Shown here in pieces: positions 1-9,000 of a stretch of 15,292 nucleotides of DNA; the first letter of the stretch is position 1; every line of letters starts with the position of its first letter. Origin of the DNA: JALOAT01 sp041687015 (GTDB lineage Bacteria > Pseudomonadota > Gammaproteobacteria > Thiohalomonadales > Thiohalomonadaceae); contig JAWLCT010000057.1 of assembly GCA_041687015.1 (NCBI GenBank), positions 1 through 15,292 on the forward strand, in the 5' to 3' direction. Both the position numbers and the translations under genes were made by a program. The notes under the pieces are model-generated. The model was given only the letters and a program-made list of their open reading frames with translations. It searched no databases and had not been told where the DNA came from.

Positions 1-94
1 GCGCCACCCGTGGCAAGCGCTGCTGCACCTGCTGGACAAGTTGCGCAAGGTGCGCAATCCGCGGCCCCTCCGCAAGCGCAGTCCTCTGGGTTAA
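1..94 (+). CDS. 3' end of an unidentified protein-coding gene (partial)
   Basis: An open frame enters from the left edge (codons from base 2) and stops at the TAA at 92-94, leaving 30 residues. Most codons end in G or C, the pattern of the confident genes here, and the other two + strand frames read as low-complexity Ala/Gln or Cys-rich peptides, so this is the likely coding frame. The tail is basic and leucine-rich, ending in RPLRKRSPLG. I do not recognise the family and no function can be given. It converges on the gltS-like gene that ends at 204. Confidence 0.4.
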   Translation, partial: RHPWQALLHLLDKLRKVRNPRPLRKRSPLG

Positions 95-203
95 GGGGCA
101 AGCGACGGTGCTGTACGGGCAGCGCTGCACCAGCCCTTAGCACACACGCGTTGAATTCCGTCAGGCACGCCGTTCCCCCATGGCGCCTCTGGGGCTGGCA
201 CGT

Positions 204-1406
204 TCACCACGTCAGCATCCCTCCGATGATAAGCGCGTTGGCCAAATCGACGAAGAACCCGCACACCAGCGGAACCACGATGAAGGCATGGTGTGCGGCA
301 CCGAAACGCTGCGTTACTGCCGTCATGTTCACAACCGCAGTGGCTGTAGAGCCCAGGGATATACCACTAAAGCCAGCGGACACGACAGCTGCTTCGTAGT
401 CACTACCCATACCACGGAATATCACAACCGCTGCGTAGATAATCGCCAACACGATCTGTGCGGCAAGCACAACAATCACAAAGGTGAACACACCCTCCAA
501 AGCCCACAACTGCATGCCCATGAGGGCCATGGTGAGGAACAAGCCCAGGGTGATATCAGAGATCAACGCCAGCCCTTTCAAGGTGCCCGGCCAAGCCTCA
601 ATGACGTCGTTTCCAAATAACAGCGGCAGGTTACGGATCGCAATGCCCGCCATCAGGCAGCTGACAAAGGTCGGCAAGGTTACAGGCATCTCGGCTACAA
701 ACTTGTCCAATGCGAGCCCGACGATGAGTGTGCAGTTGAGCAAGAATAATGCACGCAACACACTGAAGTAGTTAAACCGCGTGGGTCGCTCGTCCATGGT
801 CCCTACTGCGAGACGGAAATCGCCCGATGGTGCGATTTGGTGACGTCGCATCAGCCAAGCGGCGGTCGGCCCACCGATGACACAGGCGGCAAACAATCCG
901 ACGGTGTTGGCGGCGACTCCCAGCTCCATCGCATTGAGCATCCCATGCTGCTCGGCGAAAACAGGCGACCAGGCATAGGTGGTGCCAACGCCTCCGGTGA
1001 GTGAAACCGAACCCACGATCAGCCCTGTCTTGGGGTCCAGCCCAAAGGCGTCAGCAACGGCCATACCCGTCAAGTTCTGAAATACGATGAACACACTGGC
1101 GAGGAACGCCAGCACAACTAACGGACGTCCCCCCTTCAACAATGTTCGCACTTCTGCCTTCAGTCCTATGGCAGCAAAAAAGTACAACAACAACGTATCA
1201 CGTGAATCCAGGGAGAACTCAACACGCAGATCGAGCGCGTAGTAGGCAACGGCCACTGTCGCAGCACTCAAGGCACCACCCAGCACGGGCTCAGGGATCG
1301 AGTAACGACGGAGCAGCTCAAAATGCTGCGTCAGAAACTTTCCCATGAGCAGCAGCATGATGGCAATCGTGGAGGACCAAAGGGCATCAATATGAATTAT
1401 TGACAA
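204..1406 (-). CDS. gltS: Sodium/glutamate symporter, GltS (ESS) family
   Basis: An inner-membrane secondary transporter of the ESS family, whose characterised members (E. coli GltS, 401 aa) import glutamate with sodium. The protein is almost wholly hydrophobic. It keeps family landmarks: YSIPEPVLGG near residues 35-44, FFAAIGLKAE near 76-85, a first re-entrant loop with TGGVGT at 137-142, LFLTMALMGMQLW near 289-301, a second loop LGSTATAVVNM near 351-361, and RFGAAHHAFIVVPLV near 367-381. Start: an ATG at 1442 (412 aa) and a TTG at 1457 (417 aa) are possible, but the TTG at 1406 has a GGAAG seven bases upstream and gives 400 aa beginning SIIHIDALW, which lines up with the E. coli N-terminus (MFHLDTL). 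The loop residues differ from E. coli (GGHGT becomes GGVGT, GATPTA becomes GSTATA), so the substrate may not be glutamate. Family call firm, start and substrate less so. Confidence 0.88.
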   Translation of the reverse strand: MSIIHIDALWSSTIAIMLLLMGKFLTQHFELLRRYSIPEPVLGGALSAATVAVAYYALDLRVEFSLDSRDTLLLYFFAAIGLKAEVRTLLKGGRPLVVLAFLASVFIVFQNLTGMAVADAFGLDPKTGLIVGSVSLTGGVGTTYAWSPVFAEQHGMLNAMELGVAANTVGLFAACVIGGPTAAWLMRRHQIAPSGDFRLAVGTMDERPTRFNYFSVLRALFLLNCTLIVGLALDKFVAEMPVTLPTFVSCLMAGIAIRNLPLLFGNDVIEAWPGTLKGLALISDITLGLFLTMALMGMQLWALEGVFTFVIVVLAAQIVLAIIYAAVVIFRGMGSDYEAAVVSAGFSGISLGSTATAVVNMTAVTQRFGAAHHAFIVVPLVCGFFVDLANALIIGGMLTW

Positions 1407-1771
1407 GACTATGCTTCCATGTTCCGCAGCAACCCGCCCCATTGCGAGCACTGCCAAAAGGCGCCGTATTTTGCCACTTTACGTGAGGGATTTGGCTAGT
1501 TGCGGGGCTTGGCAAAACCAGTTCCAGGCGCCATTCCGACTTTTGAATAGTGGAATTTCTGAAACGTGTTCGGTCGTACGTTCCGCATGCATCGGTCGGC
1601 CCGATTTCCTTGCGTCGGAAACCCCAACCGTGCATTCGTCGTCCTGTTCGGAAGGAAAGCGCCATTTGCGTGCCGTGCCATTCCTCTGGCACTTCTGGCA
1701 ATCTTTGCAGCCTTTTCGCAGCCCCGGTTCAGGATGCGGAAAGCGATTCCATCAACCAACAGAGGACAGAA
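1407..1771. other. Divergent intergenic region between gltS-like gene and exported coiled-coil gene
   Basis: About 365 bases separate the two divergent starts and should hold both promoters. The longer gltS start options (1442, 1457) would take up its left edge. I found no convincing pair of -35 and -10 boxes, no riboswitch motif and no RNA gene. The only clear signal is the AGAGGA ribosome-binding site at 1761-1766 for the rightward gene. Confidence 0.4.
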
Positions 1772-2383
1772 ATGAAGTCAACAAGACGATTTGTAACCGC
1801 AAGCCTATTGGGTGGCGTGATCGCACTCGCGCCGTTGAATACTGCGAGCGCCTTTTTCACCGATCCCATCGAAGCGATGTATGAGATGTCAAACAACATG
1901 GTCAATGCCATGCTGCAACTTTCCACGGATATCGGGTCTATGGCAGACAGGATTGGCGAGATGGCCGACCGCATCGTGGTCACTGAGGACAAGATTGGGC
2001 AGATGGCGGATCGCATCGTTGCCACGGAAGAGCTGCTTGCCAACGCGCTGCTGGAGCTTCACGATGCCGGGACATCCGGTGGCGATGCCGGCATACTGTT
2101 GCTCTCACCTGCGACGGGCGCAGTGATCAGCCGCGCTCAGGCACCCGCCATCATGCTATCCAATGGCAGTACCGACTACCTGCTCTATGTCTCGGACACC
2201 CCCGATTTTTCCGGGACGAGAACGGTGCCCCTCCTCGTCGACCAGAACACCGACGTGCAGATTGTGTGGTCGAGTGCCATGCAGGTGGTCACTGGTGATA
2301 CGGCCTATCTCGCCGTTCGCAGTGTCGATACCGACCATCGCATCTCCGCGTTTTCCAATGCGGTGCGTATCGCGCTGCAATAA
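1772..2383 (+). CDS. Exported protein with heptad-repeat coiled coil and beta-sandwich-like C-terminus, function unknown
   Basis: 203 aa. The ATG at 1772 follows AGAGGA by five bases and begins a clear signal peptide (basic MKSTRR, hydrophobic core, probable cleavage after NTASA at residue 27), so the protein is probably periplasmic or secreted. Residues 54-88 are five exact heptads: IGSMADR, IGEMADR, IVVTEDK, IGQMADR, IVATEEL, predicting a parallel coiled coil and hence oligomerisation. Residues about 108-202 alternate hydrophobic strands with a YLLYVSDTPDFSG segment and a TAYLAVRSVDTDHRISAFSN segment, resembling fibronectin-III/Ig-like folds. No cysteines occur in the mature part, and there is no lipobox or membrane anchor. 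I know similar MADRI-repeat exported proteins only as hypotheticals. Role unknown; a structural or surface protein is the most that can be guessed. Confidence 0.85.
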   Translation: MKSTRRFVTASLLGGVIALAPLNTASAFFTDPIEAMYEMSNNMVNAMLQLSTDIGSMADRIGEMADRIVVTEDKIGQMADRIVATEELLANALLELHDAGTSGGDAGILLLSPATGAVISRAQAPAIMLSNGSTDYLLYVSDTPDFSGTRTVPLLVDQNTDVQIVWSSAMQVVTGDTAYLAVRSVDTDHRISAFSNAVRIALQ

Positions 2384-2399
2384 ATAGAAAAGGGGTCTC

Positions 2400-2440
2400 G
2401 GCGCCCGATGGCCGGGCGTCGGGATTTCAGAACGCCCGGC
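2400..2440. terminator. Overlapping hairpins between convergent genes, candidate bidirectional terminator
   Basis: Three copies of the same C/G-rich half-site lie between two convergent genes. GCCGGGCGT (2411-2419) and ACGCCCGGC (2432-2440) form a perfect 9-bp inverted repeat with a 12-base loop. CGCCCG (2402-2407) can instead pair with CGGGCG (2413-2418) over a 5-base loop. Read leftward, the structure is followed within about ten bases by TTTTCTATTTATT, as expected for termination of the - strand gene. Read rightward there is no T-tract, so termination in that direction is less certain. Confidence 0.4.
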
Positions 2441-2460
2441 ATCGTCGATATGCACCCTGG

Positions 2461-3141
2461 TTACGCGAGAGAGCGGCTGTACCCGGCGGGTGAGGCCAGG
2501 CGGCGGATCACGTAGACAAGATATATCGAGATCAGGGCGGCAAAGAAACACCACACCGACACGAATGCGTAGGCGTAATAAACGGAGCATACGAGAACCG
2601 ACACGGCGATCAGTACTCCGAACCCGCGAAGACGTCCATAGCTGGAGCCGAGCAGCGGGATCAGGATGATGAGCCCGTAGAGCGCCGAGGACGGTATGCC
2701 GATGTCAACGCGATAACTGGAAGAAATGCTGTAGTCGATAGCGTGTTGGCGCACGGAGACTGACAGCCAATCCGGATTCATCAGCAAGCTCAAATAGACC
2801 GTGCCACCGGCCAAAAAACCAAACACGCCGACACCCAGGAAGATACGTCTGCGAATGGGACCCGGTTCAAGGAGATAACTGGACAGTGGAATCCACCACA
2901 GCCAGAGAAAATGAGAGAAGAAATGAAATCCGAGGGCCCATGCATGCGCCCCGCCCGCGTCGTTCGCATCGAGGAGTTGCCATACCCGCCCTTCAAGCGC
3001 CTGTTGAATGCCGAAGAACAGCGGAATCACACCCAGCATGCGATACCCCGTACCCACGCGTCGAGCTTGCGAAAGCGAGTATACCCCTGCGGGAATCAAC
3101 AGCGCTGCGGACATGTAACTGGCGGATGCGGAAAAGCACAT
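2461..3141 (-). CDS. DUF6629-like integral membrane protein
   Basis: 226 aa, beginning MCFSASASYMSAALL, which matches the usual start of the DUF6629 family (MCFSA followed by a membrane segment). A second landmark is PLFFGIQQALEGRVW at 40-54. Hydrophobic stretches suggest about seven membrane segments, roughly 5-22, 35-50, 70-91, 99-121, 147-165, 172-192 and 194-212. The positively charged PIRRRI loop near 95-100 would face the cytoplasm. Family function is unknown. No Shine-Dalgarno is visible before the ATG, but the conserved N-terminus fixes the start. It is transcribed alone, facing the exported coiled-coil gene tail to tail. Confidence 0.8.
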   Translation of the reverse strand: MCFSASASYMSAALLIPAGVYSLSQARRVGTGYRMLGVIPLFFGIQQALEGRVWQLLDANDAGGAHAWALGFHFFSHFLWLWWIPLSSYLLEPGPIRRRIFLGVGVFGFLAGGTVYLSLLMNPDWLSVSVRQHAIDYSISSSYRVDIGIPSSALYGLIILIPLLGSSYGRLRGFGVLIAVSVLVCSVYYAYAFVSVWCFFAALISIYLVYVIRRLASPAGYSRSLA

Positions 3142-3569
3142 GGAAGGGCACGTCTTTTGCGAGTGACATCAATACTGTAGTCGGCTCGGAAGAGGCGCAG
3201 GGTTGGGCCAAGACACTGGGAATCATCAGCTGAACCGATGGGTTTACATCAGAAATACAGCGCTCACTGATATTACGGATTGGGTTGACAGGATCGTGTC
3301 GACAGGAAAAGACTGTACTAACCACGAAATGAACAGGGGCAGCTGAATGCCGGAAGTCAAAGCACCTTCTCCAGTTCCCACAGCGGTGGCAGGCCAGGCA
3401 TTGGCCTGACTTTCCGCTTCCCGGCCATGCAGAACACATCATCCCCTGGCTATTTTTTCTGCCGCGGATATTGCATCACTCGCCGCCTTGCAGCACGTTC
3501 CCGCCTCGCCCATCCCCCAGCAGCAGACTACAGCTTCGTTCCGTCTTGGCCTCGGAAAGGACTATCCCC
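3142..3569. other. Divergent intergenic region upstream of REC-GGDEF-EAL gene
   Basis: About 430 bases between two divergent starts. Open frames here have poor codon patterns and are not supported. A perfect 7-bp inverted repeat CAGGCCA / TGGCCTG sits at 3390-3396 and 3402-3408 with a 5-base loop; it could be a hairpin or an operator. A TTGACA at 3285-3290 has no matching -10 box at the proper distance. No c-di-GMP riboswitch motif was recognised. Confidence 0.35.
3554..3561 (+). promoter_or_regulatory. Ribosome-binding site that sets the start of the REC-GGDEF-EAL gene
   Basis: GGAAAGGA lies eight bases before the ATG at 3570. That ATG begins MKRVLCIKA, the expected first beta strand of a receiver domain. 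An in-frame ATG at 3471 would only add 33 low-complexity Pro/Ser-rich residues, so it is set aside. Confidence 0.6.
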
Positions 3570-5990
3570 ATGAAGCGCGTGCTTTGCATCAAGGCGGATG
3601 CCTGGCCGGCGCGCGCCACCAGGGAGCGACTTGAAAAAGTGGGCTTTGAGGTCGTGCTGGCTGCCACGGTGGAAGAAGGCTTGCAGCGATTGCGCGACGG
3701 ACAGTTTGCGCTGGTTTTGGTGGACGGCCGCCTGCCTGACGGTAACGGACTCCAGGTTGTGCAGGCAGTTTCGGTCCCGGGTCCGGCGGCTGTGTTCATG
3801 GTCACGCCCGATGACGTGGCTTTGGCCGTAGCGGCCATGAGAGCGGGTGCTGCGCACTACGTGGTAAAGGACGTTGACGAACTCTATCTGGAGTTGCTCC
3901 CTTCGGTACTCGATCGCATCGTCACCCAGCAGCGCCTCGTCACAGAACGCCAGAGCGCCGAACAGCTGGCCCAGATCACGTTGCAAAGCATCGGCGATGC
4001 GGTCATCGCCACCGATCAGGAAGGCAACATCACCTATGTCAATCCGGTGGCCGTGCAGCTCACGGGTTGGCGGCTGGAAGAAGCGGCGGGCAAGCCGGTG
4101 GACGCGGTATTCCACATCGTGCATGAGGAAAGTGGCACGGCTCTGCCGTCACCCGTGCATCAGGCCATCCGCGAGCGCTGTGTGCATCACTGCAGCCGCC
4201 ACTCGCTGCTCATCACACGCAGCGGTGACACCCTACCGATTTCCGATAGTGCCGCGCCCATTTGTGATGGTGCCGGGCAGGTGGTCGGTGCCATTCTCAT
4301 CTTCCAGGATGCCAGCGAGCGGCGCGCCTTCGAGCGCAACTTGTCCATGTTTTCCCGCGTGTTCCAGGATACCTCGGAGGCCATCGTCGTTACCCGCCCG
4401 GACAGCACCATCGTGGACGTCAATCCCGCCTTTTGCCGTATCACCGGCTACGCGCGCGACGAGGTCCTTGGGGGCACACCCGCGCTGATGAAATCCGGCC
4501 GTCACGATGCGGATTTTTATCGCCAACTTTGGACGGAGCTGCTTGCCACCGGACGCTGGCAGGGCGAGATTTGGGATCGGCGCAAGAACGGGGAGGCTTA
4601 TCCCAAGTGGTTGTCCATCAATGCGGTGCGGGATCGGTTCGGGCAAACGACCCATTACATCGGCATCTTCAGCGACATCACGGCACTGAAGGAGACGGAA
4701 GATCGCCTCTACCATCTGGCACATTTCGATACCTTGACCGGACTACCCAATCGCGCCTTGTTCCTGGACCGGTTACAGCAGGCCATGCTCCGCGCAGAGC
4801 GCTATCAGTGCAGATTGGCTCTGCTGTTCATTGACCTGGATCGCTTCAAGTTCGTCAATGACAGTCTGGGTCATCAAGCAGGCGACCAACTCCTCGTTCA
4901 GGCGGCCAAACGTCTGCGCGCGGAGGTCCGGGAAAGCGATACGGTAGCGCGCCTTGGCGGTGATGAATTCACCATCATCCTCGGCGACCTGGCAGACGCC
5001 CGGGACGCCGCGCGCGTCGCCGGCAAGATCCTCGAAGGCTTCGCCGAGCCGTTCTTCATCAAGGACCAGGCCTTCTTCATCAGTCCAAGCATCGGCATCA
5101 GCGTCTATCCCGACGCCGCGGGGGACCTGGAGTCATTGGTGAAGGTGGCCGACACGGCCATGTATGATGCCAAACACACCGGCCGCAACAAATTTGTCTT
5201 CGCCCCGAACGCCGATGCGGATAGTGTACAGCGCCAAAAGCAATTGAAATGGGAGCTGGCTGAGTCACTCGAAAACGGGCAACTGACCGTTTTCTTCCAG
5301 CCGCAGATCAGTACGCGCGACGAGTGCACACGAGGCATGGAGGCACTGCTGCGATGGCAGCATTCCACGCGCGGCCTGCTCCTGCCGCAAACGATCCTTC
5401 CGCTCGCCATGGAAACAGGCCTCATGGATTCTATTGGCGAGTTCGTGCTGTACCAGGCCTGCCATGCCAACCTTGCCTGGAACCGCCGCCGCAAGACGCC
5501 GTTGCGGGTCAGTGTGAACGTGTCGGCATCACAGCTGGTCTCGGACACGTTTCCGACCATGGTCGCCCGCGTGCTGAACGAAATCGGACTCGATCCGACG
5601 TTGCTGGAGTTGGAAGTGGCCGCAGATGATGCCCTGGCCAACGTGGAGCTCAGCGCGCGGCGTCTGCGCCGCCTGAAAACCCTCGGCGTTCAGATCGCAA
5701 TTGATCGCTTCGGCACGGGTCCCATCTCCATTGCCGAGCTGCAGCGCCTGCCGATCGATACGTTGAAGGTGGATGCCTCTTTCGTGCAGCAGGTTCACCT
5801 CGACGGTCCCGAAGCCGCGGTATCGCGCGCCGTCATTGCGCTGGCCCGGAGCCTGCGGCTACGGGTGGTCGCAGTGGGCGTGGAGAGCCGCGAACAGGCG
5901 GAGTTCCTTAGCCGTGAGCGGTGCTGCGATTTGCAAGGTTTCTACTTCAGCCCACCCGTGTCCGCCCAGGGGGCGCAAGCGTTCGTCTAA
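3570..5990 (+). CDS. REC-PAS-PAS-GGDEF-EAL protein: probable diguanylate cyclase with degenerate EAL domain
   Basis: 806 aa, soluble. Domains: receiver 1-125 (acceptor D52, T79, K100), PAS 133-248, PAS/PAC 258-376, GGDEF 383-545, EAL 560-806. The cyclase half is complete: DTLTGLPNR at 387-395, metal residues D422 and D465, substrate residue N430, GGDEF at 463-467, and an RxxD inhibitory site R454-D457. The EAL half keeps E591 (EAL), N650, E682, D712, K733 and Q789, but the second Asp of DDFG is R713 (DRFGTG) and the Glu of AEGVE is V769. Both are needed for c-di-GMP hydrolysis in studied enzymes, so phosphodiesterase activity is not expected and the domain may only bind c-di-GMP. The receiver lacks the usual acidic pair (K8-A9 in its place), so normal phosphorylation is doubtful. 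No partner kinase is adjacent. It ends 69 bp from a convergent paralogue. Confidence 0.93.
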   Translation: MKRVLCIKADAWPARATRERLEKVGFEVVLAATVEEGLQRLRDGQFALVLVDGRLPDGNGLQVVQAVSVPGPAAVFMVTPDDVALAVAAMRAGAAHYVVKDVDELYLELLPSVLDRIVTQQRLVTERQSAEQLAQITLQSIGDAVIATDQEGNITYVNPVAVQLTGWRLEEAAGKPVDAVFHIVHEESGTALPSPVHQAIRERCVHHCSRHSLLITRSGDTLPISDSAAPICDGAGQVVGAILIFQDASERRAFERNLSMFSRVFQDTSEAIVVTRPDSTIVDVNPAFCRITGYARDEVLGGTPALMKSGRHDADFYRQLWTELLATGRWQGEIWDRRKNGEAYPKWLSINAVRDRFGQTTHYIGIFSDITALKETEDRLYHLAHFDTLTGLPNRALFLDRLQQAMLRAERYQCRLALLFIDLDRFKFVNDSLGHQAGDQLLVQAAKRLRAEVRESDTVARLGGDEFTIILGDLADARDAARVAGKILEGFAEPFFIKDQAFFISPSIGISVYPDAAGDLESLVKVADTAMYDAKHTGRNKFVFAPNADADSVQRQKQLKWELAESLENGQLTVFFQPQISTRDECTRGMEALLRWQHSTRGLLLPQTILPLAMETGLMDSIGEFVLYQACHANLAWNRRRKTPLRVSVNVSASQLVSDTFPTMVARVLNEIGLDPTLLELEVAADDALANVELSARRLRRLKTLGVQIAIDRFGTGPISIAELQRLPIDTLKVDASFVQQVHLDGPEAAVSRAVIALARSLRLRVVAVGVESREQAEFLSRERCCDLQGFYFSPPVSAQGAQAFV

Positions 5991-6059
5991 TAGACTGAGG
6001 TTCACATCTTGCAGCCTGGTAGGCCAACCAGCGGAGTGCCCAAGATAGTGTGAATACCG
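5991..6059. other. Short gap between convergent GGDEF-EAL genes
   Basis: Two genes meet tail to tail here. The only structure is a weak CTGGT / ACCAG stem (6016-6020 with 6027-6031, 6-base loop) with no T-tract on either side, so transcripts may read into the opposite gene. Confidence 0.3.
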
Positions 6060-9000
6060 TCAGGCGCCGCCAAGCTCCTGTCTCTGGCGCTTCTGACCGC
6101 TTCCGAGACCACCATTCGCAATCAATACCCGCAGCGCTTCGGCGGTCAGCGGGCGACTGTAGTAGAAACCCTGGATGAGGTCGCAGTGTTTCTGGCGAAG
6201 GAATGCGAGCTGTTCTTGTGATTCCACGCCTTCGGCGACGGCTTTCAACTTGAAATTTTCTGCCAATTCAACGATCGCTTCGACCAGCGAAGCGTCATCG
6301 GGATTCACTGCGACACCACTGATGAACGATTTGTCGATCTTCAGCATGTCCACAGGGAAACGTTTGAGATACGAGAGCGATGAATATCCCGTGCCGAAGT
6401 CATCGATGGACAGGCGTACGCCCGTGGCCTTGATCGCATCCAGCCATGCCAATGCCTCCTCGGTTTCCTCCAGCAACAGGCTTTCCGTGATTTCGAGTGT
6501 CAGAAGGTGGGGCGGCAGTCCGGACGCGTCCAGGATGTCCGAGATAACCTCCGGTGTCAGGCCCAATTTGAACTGTCGACTGGAAACGTTCACCGATACC
6601 CCTACGGGCGGGTCCACGCCCAATGTCCACTGCGCGCATTCCCGGCATGCGGTGCGCAGCACCCATTCTCCAAGGGGGCCTATGAGGCCCAACTCCTCGG
6701 CAATGGGCACGAAGCTGCCGGGCTCACGCCGACCGTGCACGGGGTGATTCCACCGCACCAGGGCCTCTGCACTGACGACCCGGTCCGCGCTGCTGGACAC
6801 GATGGGTTGGTACTCGAGGAAGAACTCGGCGTGCGCGAGTGCATGACGCAAGTCTCGCTCCAGGTCCATCCGGCTCTGCAACCTGGCATTCAATTCCTGC
6901 GTATAGAAATGGTACCGGTTCCGGCCTGCTTCCTTGGCCTGGTACATGGAAAGATCAGCGTTACGGATCAGCGTCGTCGCATCCTCGCCATCCCGCGGAT
7001 AGAAGGTGATACCGATGCTGGCGCCGATGTGGATTTCGTGCTCATCCACATAAAAAGGCTCAGACAGCCGCTCGATAATCTTCGCGGCAACCTCTGCCGC
7101 ATTGTCTTCACGGGCGACATTCTGAAGGATGATGGTGAATTCGTCGCCGCCGAGGCGCGCCACCGTATCATTGGACCGGACCGATTCCAATAACCGATGG
7201 CCGACCTGCTGCAGCAGCTTGTCCCCTACGGTATGGCCTAACGTATCGTTGACAACCTTGAACCGATCGAGATCGATGAACATCAAGGCACACAACCAAC
7301 CTTCCCGCTGCCCCGTATTCAAGGCGTTTGACAGGCGATCGAGAAAAAGCGACCGGTTGGGCAGTTCGGTCAAGCTGTCATAGTTCGCCTGCCATTGGAT
7401 CTTCCGCTCCGCCTCCTTGCGACGGGTGATATCGCTGAATACCCCGATGTACTCAATGATCTCGCCTTCATCATTGCGAATCGCCGCAATCGACAACCAT
7501 TCGGGGTAAATTTCGCCGTTCTTGCGACGATTCCAGATTTCGCCTTCCCAACTGTCGGTCGCCGCCAGTGACTCGCGCATTTTTCGATAAAAATGCGCAT
7601 CATGACGCCCCGAGGCGAGCAAACCCGGATTGCGACCGATAACCTCCTGGACGGAATAGCCGGTGATTTGTGTGAAACCGGGATTGACGGCTTTGATGCG
7701 GTTTTCCGCGTCCGTGACAATGACAGCCTCGGTGGTCTTCTCGAATACCTTAGCAGCAAGCCGGAGCTGTTCCTCCGCGTGTTTGCGCTCGCTGATGTCT
7801 TCCTTCACCGCCAGGTAGCGAACGATATTGCCCTCCACGTCACGAATACCGCTGATGGTCGCCGCTTCCCAATAGAGCTCGCCGTTCTTGCGGCGGTTAT
7901 GAAATTCTCCATGCCACTCCTGACCGGCGGCGATGGTTGCCCAGAGTACGGCGTACTCCTCGGTGGAAGTCTCACCCGACTTGAGCACTCGGGGGTTCTG
8001 GCCGATGACTTCTTCTGCGTGATAGCCGCTGACTTCCTCGAATTTCGGGTTGACGTATTCGATACAGCCCTTCAGGTCGGTAATGATCACCGATGCAGGG
8101 CTCTGCTCCACAGCCTGGACCATCTCGCGCAGCTTTTCTTCCATCTGCTGACGTTCGGTGATATCCACGTGGACGCAGGCGATGCCACCGTCCGAGGTCC
8201 GGCTCTCACTGATCAAATACGTGTGTCCTGTGGTGTACCGTATGATCCGTGCACCACCGATTTCCGCATTTCCCTGCGGAGGATCCACATGATGGGCCAA
8301 GGTGGCCGCATTGATTTCATCCAGCGTGACACCGTGATTAACAAGCTGCGATAGTTCCGGATGGAAGCGCTTGTACGGCTGATTCCAGAGCACCAGGCGA
8401 CGCTGCGCGTCGAACAGCGCAAAGCCTTCCGAGATGCTCTCTACCGCATCATGCAACTGGCGCCACGCCGATTCGGTATTCGCACGCGCCGTGGCCAGGC
8501 GTCGCATGGTGTAGGCCAGTGAACCAAGGGTCAACGCCGTCACAATGAAGAGGACGAAACTCAGCCGGTCCGAACGCTCTGTCTGCTTTTCGAAATGGTG
8601 GCTATGGGCTAATTGCAACTGCGCTATCGCATCCGCCGTGGGGATGTCCTGAAAGCGCCGCAGCAACTCATAGACGTTGTCGCGTGCCCGCAGATTCGCA
8701 TCTGAGTGGATGATGATGTTCTGGAGCACCGCGTTATCCGGGGATGTTTCGCTGCGCAGGAAACCAATCGCTTTCGTAACACGGGTCCGTGAAGCGGGGT
8801 CCGGTAGCAGGTTATAGGCGAGCAGGTTCGAGAACATCACCGAGACGCGCTGCGCCAACGCGCTATCACGCTCGCGGCGCAGCAATTGCGCTACCACGGT
8901 AGGAAGGTACTGCAGTGTGTTGTTCAGGCCCGCGCTGGCCGCCTTAAGTCGTTCCAGTTCGCGGATCTTGCGTTCACTGAGCGCAACGTAACCCGCCAGG

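Noticed and set aside
10..399. 129-codon + strand open frame
   Set aside because: Low-complexity Ala/Gln start and overlap with the antisense of the gltS-like gene; another frame has the better codon pattern in 1-94.
3285..3321. TTGACA with TACTAA as a promoter
   Set aside because: Spacing is 25 bases, far from the 16-18 needed.
3471..3569. 33-residue upstream extension of the REC-GGDEF-EAL gene
   Set aside because: Pro/Ser-rich, no domain match, and the ATG at 3570 has a proper ribosome-binding site and begins the receiver fold.
6016..6031. Small CTGGT/ACCAG hairpin as a terminator between the convergent GGDEF-EAL genes
   Set aside because: Five-bp stem with no T-tract; easily expected by chance.
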